Shown here one piece after another: positions 14,856-18,291 of a stretch of 18,291 nt of DNA (position 1 is its first letter; every line of letters begins with the position of its first letter). The notes under the pieces are model-generated. The model was not told the origin of the DNA, did no database searches, and was given only the letters and a program-made list of their open reading frames with translations. The translations under genes were made by a program, and so were the position numbers. This DNA is from DTU080 sp050945315. Lineage in GTDB: Bacteria; Bacillota; Limnochordia; DTU080. The stretch is from the NCBI GenBank assembly GCA_050945315.1, contig JBMNSS010000043.1, positions 1 through 18,291 of the forward strand. Reading direction: 5' to 3'.

Positions 14856-15620
14856 CTAGATACGCCGGGCTACGTACACGTGTCGCGTATCTGTCTCCTC
14901 GGCCGGGGATCCGTCAGTGCACAAAACCTCCAAAGCCTCAAAGCCGGCCTCCTGCAAGAACTTGATGACCTCATGCATGTAGTAGCCCCGTTCGATGTGG
15001 ATCTCGGTGAAGCGTTCGTAATGCTCGCCGGATTGCACAAAAAACGTCGCGGTCAGAGTACCTGTACGTACTCTCGGATCGTACTCATTTTGCCAGATGT
15101 AGACCACGTCGCCGTAATCTTCCACGAATACATTATTGCCCCACAGATCCCGCAAGGCATGGACGCTGTTCATGTCAAAGACAAACAGACCGCCCTTTTC
15201 AAGACAGGCCGCCGTGCAGCGAAAAGTAGCTGCAAGATCCTCATCCCGCAGATTGTAGTTCATGGCGTCAAACCAACAGGTGACCATATGCACGGGTTCC
15301 GGAAGCTGAAACGAGCGCATGTCTCCGTGCAAGAACGAGACCGGAAGATCCGATTCGGCGGCCAGCTTCATCCGAGCCCGAGCCAGCATTTGCGGCGACA
15401 GATCCAAGCCGGTTACCGAAATCCCCTTTCTGGCCAATGCCAGCGCCACTGAACCGGTACCGCAAGCCAAATCGAGGGCGGAACGAACCTGGCAACCATG
15501 CCTGTCCAACACGTCCGTCAGCAGCCGCAAGAGCTGCAGACCGAACTCATCGGCACCCGTTCGATCATAGATCTCCGCGTAGCGTTCATAGGGGGCGGCA
15601 AGGGCACCCCAGGCATTCAT
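14856..15620 (-). CDS. Class I SAM-dependent methyltransferase
   Basis: A 254-residue cytosolic methyltransferase. SAM-binding motif I, LDLACGTGS, ends at residue 57. The acidic end of strand 2 is GLDLSPQML, and motif GDMRSFQLP precedes a catalytic-region stretch with CWFDAMNY. The C-terminal part has the beta strands typical of small-molecule methyltransferases. ATG 15620 is preferred because GGGGAAGGG lies just upstream in the 19-nt gap after the aminotransferase stop; ATG 15656 would overlap that gene by 17 bp. It is cotranscribed behind the DegT-type aminotransferase, so the two may act on the same sugar- or amino-compound. The substrate cannot be read from the sequence. Confidence 0.9.
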   Translation of the reverse strand: MNAWGALAAPYERYAEIYDRTGADEFGLQLLRLLTDVLDRHGCQVRSALDLACGTGSVALALARKGISVTGLDLSPQMLARARMKLAAESDLPVSFLHGDMRSFQLPEPVHMVTCWFDAMNYNLRDEDLAATFRCTAACLEKGGLFVFDMNSVHALRDLWGNNVFVEDYGDVVYIWQNEYDPRVRTGTLTATFFVQSGEHYERFTEIHIERGYYMHEVIKFLQEAGFEALEVLCTDGSPAEETDTRHVYVARRI

Positions 15621-15639
15621 CAAACCCTTCCCCTTCTTC

Positions 15640-16923
15640 CTATACCTGATCACCATAGTAAGCCTGCGCCACTTTCTTTATGGCCGCAGCCACATCGTCA
15701 GCATCCGCTTCGCTCCATTTCTGACCGATACTGATGGTCACCACCCTGCCAAGGTATTCCAGACTCCGCGGACACATATCAGGACTGTATTCCACATTGC
15801 CCCGGTAGTATTCCGGTGCCCAAGGATAACCCGTGCGATCAGAGGTCCACTTATTCATTACGTAGTCCCAATAGCGGTAGATATGTCGATCAGGAATCTC
15901 CTTGTTGTAGACCGTGCCGTTGCCGATACCCTCCGCGGCCAATGCAGCGGAAAAACGCCGCGCCTCTTCGGCGGACGGCAAAAACAGTCCCAACGCTATC
16001 CCGCAGTCTCCTTCGGGATCGGCCGAACGAACAAGCTCGATACCGGGCGCATCAGAGATCCGGGACAGAATCCGTTTTTTCAGGGCCCGAGTTCGGGTCA
16101 GTATCCCGGACAAGCGCTGAGACTGCACATAGCCTACGGCTGCCCTTAACTCACACATCCGGGAATTCACGCCGGCGAAGGGCTCCCAAGTGTCGTCTTT
16201 CCTCCAAAAGGACATCGCCGAATCATGCCTGCAGGCCGCGCGTTTGAACACAGTCTCATCATCGGTGATCATCATGCCACCTTCACCGCTCGTGATGATC
16301 TTGTAGTGTTGGAAGCTGAATACTCCGGCCTGCCCGATGGAACCCAGTCGACGTCCGCGATACTCGCCGCCCACGGCCTGGGCGGCATCCTCCAAGACCG
16401 CTATGTCGTGTCGCCGGGCAATATCCATGATCTCATCCATTTGAGCCGGCCAGCCCCGCATATGTACCGGGATGACGCATCGAGTCAACGGGGTGATCTT
16501 GCGCTCGACATCCTTCGGATCGAGCGTCAGTGTATCATCGACTTCCGCTATGACCGGAATGGCCCCTACGGTGAGCACTGCGGCGGCCGTGGCTATGTAA
16601 GTGTAGGCCGGCACAATCACTTCGTCTCCGGTACTGATACCCAAACCTACCAAAGCCGTCACCAAGGCAGTCGTACCTCCGGTGACGGACAACGCATAGC
16701 GGCTACCCGTGAACTCCTTAAACGCCGTCTCAAAACGGGCCGTATATGAGTCTTCATCTGTCAAGAGGAAGCGAAACGCCTTCTTGCGACGCAAGACATC
16801 CGTCACGGCGGCGATCTCTTCGTCGCCCACTTCCTCAATACCATGCAAACTCGACGGCAGAGGTGTCGTACGCACTCTTTCTCCACCGTCTATCGCTAAG
16901 AGGGGGCTGTGCTGAATCGTCAA
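15640..16923 (-). CDS. DegT/DnrJ/EryC1/StrS-family PLP-dependent aminotransferase
   Basis: A 427-residue fold-type I aminotransferase of the sugar/cyclitol type. It has the N-terminal LAIDGG.RVRT motif, TGGTTALVTAL (cofactor phosphate site), VPAYTYIATA, the PLP-contacting LEDAAQAVGG, and the Schiff-base lysine K208 in FSFQHYKIITSGEGG. The TTG at 16923 is preferred, with GGGAGGT 8 nt upstream; a GTG at 16959 would extend it by 12 residues with no good site. The length and N-terminus recall scyllo-inosose aminotransferases, but DegT proteins are too varied to name a substrate. It is followed by a methyltransferase in the same unit. No other sugar-biosynthesis genes are seen, so the pathway is unknown. 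Confidence 0.93.
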   Translation of the reverse strand: MTIQHSPLLAIDGGERVRTTPLPSSLHGIEEVGDEEIAAVTDVLRRKKAFRFLLTDEDSYTARFETAFKEFTGSRYALSVTGGTTALVTALVGLGISTGDEVIVPAYTYIATAAAVLTVGAIPVIAEVDDTLTLDPKDVERKITPLTRCVIPVHMRGWPAQMDEIMDIARRHDIAVLEDAAQAVGGEYRGRRLGSIGQAGVFSFQHYKIITSGEGGMMITDDETVFKRAACRHDSAMSFWRKDDTWEPFAGVNSRMCELRAAVGYVQSQRLSGILTRTRALKKRILSRISDAPGIELVRSADPEGDCGIALGLFLPSAEEARRFSAALAAEGIGNGTVYNKEIPDRHIYRYWDYVMNKWTSDRTGYPWAPEYYRGNVEYSPDMCPRSLEYLGRVVTISIGQKWSEADADDVAAAIKKVAQAYYGDQV

Positions 16924-16968
16924 TAAAGATGACCTCCCAGTCGGGTAAGACACCGGCACTCATCAAGT

Positions 16969-16977
16969 ATAATACCA
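16969..16977 (-). promoter_or_regulatory. Extended -10 promoter of the aminotransferase-methyltransferase unit
   Basis: TGGTATTAT on the minus strand is a TGn-extended -10 box in the 80-nt gap after the ATPase stop. There is no good -35 hexamer, as is common for extended -10 promoters. The leader would be about 40 nt. Confidence 0.5.
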
Positions 16978-17003
16978 CAGCTGAAGAAAGAGACCGCCAC
17001 CCA

Positions 17004-17807
17004 TCATGCCGATGTGGTCAAAAGCAGGCTGTCGTCTGTGACGTCAACGCCGCGCAACTTCCGAAATTCCTCGAGCAGATCCTCGACACCCATCTGAGCC
17101 CGTTCGCGCCCTGAGATACTGAGCACGATCTGCCCCTCATGCATCATTATTGTCCGATCCCCGAGCTGAAGGGCCTGTTCCAGACTATGAGTGATCATCA
17201 AGGTGGTCAGACCCTCCTGGGCGACGATCCGTTGAGTCAAGAGAATGATCTGTTCAGCCGTGGTGGGATCAAGAGCTGCCGTATGCTCATCGAGCAGTAG
17301 TATGCGCGGACGGATCATGGTCGCCATCACCAGCGCCAGAGCTTGGCGTTGGCCGCCGGACAAAAGGCCGACCGGACACTGCAGCCTGTCTTCCAGGCCC
17401 AGCCCCAAAACGGCCAGGCTCTCTCTTATTTGTTTTCTGCTCGGCGCCGTCAGTCCCCTCTTCAGGCCTCTTTTTTGACCTCTGCGTCTGGCCATGGCCA
17501 TATTCTCCTCTATGGTCATAGAGGCCGCCGTGCCCTGCAAGGGATTCTGAAACACCCGCCCGATGTAGGCCGCCCGTCTGTGCTCGGGCTGCAGCGTGAT
17601 ATCCTCACCGTCCAGGAGGATGATCCCTCGGTCCACGGGAAAGACACCGGCGACGGCATTCAGCAGCGTGGACTTACCCGCTCCGTTGCTTCCGATGATA
17701 GTGACGAACTGTCCGGGAGGCACCTTGAGATCGACACCCGCCAGAGCACCCCGCGGCGCAACACCTCCTACCACAAAAGTCTTATGCAGATTGGCTATCT
17801 CTAACAC
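17004..17807 (-). CDS. ATP-binding protein of an ABC.X4 (TrpXYZ-like) uptake transporter
   Basis: A 267-residue ABC ATPase that drives solute import. Walker A is GSNGAGKST (39-47), the Q-loop region RVFQNPLQGT, signature LLSGGQRQAL, Walker B plus D-loop ILLLDEHTAALDP, and H-loop ITHSLEQAL. The DEHTAALDP form and the Q-loop GRVFQNP are typical of the family next to BPD_transp_2-type permeases (COG1101-like), often annotated for tryptophan or tyrosine uptake. GTG 17807 is preferred, with GGAGGAGG 6 nt upstream. It overlaps the permease 3' end by 26 nt, consistent with translational coupling. The substrate is inferred from the family only. Confidence 0.92.
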   Translation of the reverse strand: MLEIANLHKTFVVGGVAPRGALAGVDLKVPPGQFVTIIGSNGAGKSTLLNAVAGVFPVDRGIILLDGEDITLQPEHRRAAYIGRVFQNPLQGTAASMTIEENMAMARRRGQKRGLKRGLTAPSRKQIRESLAVLGLGLEDRLQCPVGLLSGGQRQALALVMATMIRPRILLLDEHTAALDPTTAEQIILLTQRIVAQEGLTTLMITHSLEQALQLGDRTIMMHEGQIVLSISGRERAQMGVEDLLEEFRKLRGVDVTDDSLLLTTSA

Positions 17808-18291
17808 AGCCAGCCTCCTCCTTCTGCCCGACGTAACCCTCTGCAAGCAGACGAGCGTTTTCGCTGGCCACCGATTTTGAAAGGCGACGTTCCCGCCAGC
17901 GTGTTTTTACCGTAGGCAGTGCCAAAGCGGCGATGACGAGCACAGCCGTCATTATACGCAGATCCGTCGGTTCCAGACCCATCCGTAGCGCGAAAAAGAT
18001 CGCCAAGCGGTAGATGATGGCTCCCGCCAACACACCTAAAGTAGAATGAAAAACGGCATGTGAACGGATGACACCCGTTCCTATGATCACTGACGCCAAT
18101 CCTACCACCACCGTGCCGATTCCCATACCCACGTCGGCAAAACCTTGGTATTGAGCCACCAAACCACCTGATAGGGCCACCAACCCGTTGGCCAGGCTGA
18201 GACCGGCAATGGTCATCGCCTCAGTATCGACTCCCAAGCTTCGGATCATCTCGGGGCTGTCTCCCGTGGCTCGCATTGCCAATCCTATATC
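17782..18291 (-). CDS. Permease of the same ABC.X4-type transporter (5' end beyond the right edge)
   Basis: The C-terminal 169 residues of an inner-membrane permease of the branched-chain/ABC.X4 type (BPD_transp_2). The conserved cytoplasmic coupling loop RATGDSPEMIRSLGVDTEAM is at the visible start. Several membrane segments follow (about IAGLSLANGLVALSGGLVA, VVVGLASVIIGTGVI, LGVLAGAIIYRLAIFFAL and MTAVLVIAALALP), then a charged cytoplasmic tail. The frame is open to the edge (DIGLAMRATGD), so the gene starts outside. A substrate-binding lipoprotein gene would be expected further upstream. Confidence 0.9.
   Translation of the reverse strand, partial: DIGLAMRATGDSPEMIRSLGVDTEAMTIAGLSLANGLVALSGGLVAQYQGFADVGMGIGTVVVGLASVIIGTGVIRSHAVFHSTLGVLAGAIIYRLAIFFALRMGLEPTDLRIMTAVLVIAALALPTVKTRWRERRLSKSVASENARLLAEGYVGQKEEAGCVRDSQSA

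Overview
The window (about 55% G+C) reads as chromosomal sequence from a Bacillota-like bacterium. The reasons are strong GGAGG-type ribosome-binding sites, frequent GTG and TTG starts, sigma-A-like promoters, CCA-encoding tRNA genes, and a YitJ-type fusion of homocysteine methyltransferase with methylenetetrahydrofolate reductase followed by cobalamin-dependent MetH. I cannot place it more precisely from sequence alone. I see no transposase, integrase, phage gene, CRISPR array or rRNA.

Layout. (1) Positions 1-5290, minus strand: a two-gene methionine/one-carbon operon. The bifunctional YitJ-like protein comes first and its TGA overlaps the metH ATG by 4 nt. metH runs off the left edge. A roughly 170-nt leader with four helices precedes the operon and lacks the S-box signature. 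(2) Positions 5446-9009, plus strand: an export operon made of a MarR-type regulator with its own promoter and a palindromic operator, a half-size ABC exporter, and an HlyD-like adaptor with a second transmembrane segment at its C-terminus. (3) Positions 9010-9400: a non-coding stretch with hairpins, a strong terminator and tRNA-Arg(ACG) on the minus strand. (4) Positions 9642-11342: a patatin-like phospholipase (plus) converging on a DUF697/zinc-ribbon membrane protein (minus), with 66 bp of coding overlap. (5) Positions 11523-14157, minus: an esterase followed by a PAP2 phosphatase fused to a GDPD-like domain that has lost most of its catalytic residues. (6) Positions 14190-14382: tRNA-Ser(GCU) with promoter and terminator. 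(7) Positions 14492-14848, plus: a small FUN14-family membrane protein. (8) Positions 14856-16923, minus: a DegT/DnrJ/EryC1/StrS aminotransferase and a class I methyltransferase. (9) Positions 17004-18291, minus: the ATPase and the C-terminal part of the permease of an ABC.X4 (TrpXYZ-like) amino-acid uptake system that continues off the right edge.

How the genes work together. The YitJ-like protein makes methyl-tetrahydrofolate, and MetH uses it to methylate homocysteine. MarR probably represses the exporter pair, and its operator lies between the two divergent operons. Patatin, PAP2-GDPD and the esterase all belong to lipid or ester chemistry, but they sit in separate transcription units and I see no proof of a shared pathway.

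I found no obvious defence island or completely new system. The most unusual items are the degenerate GDPD domain fused to an intact PAP2 phosphatase, the structured methionine-operon leader, the convergent overlap that encodes half of a zinc-binding site, and the tailed ABC/adaptor pair.
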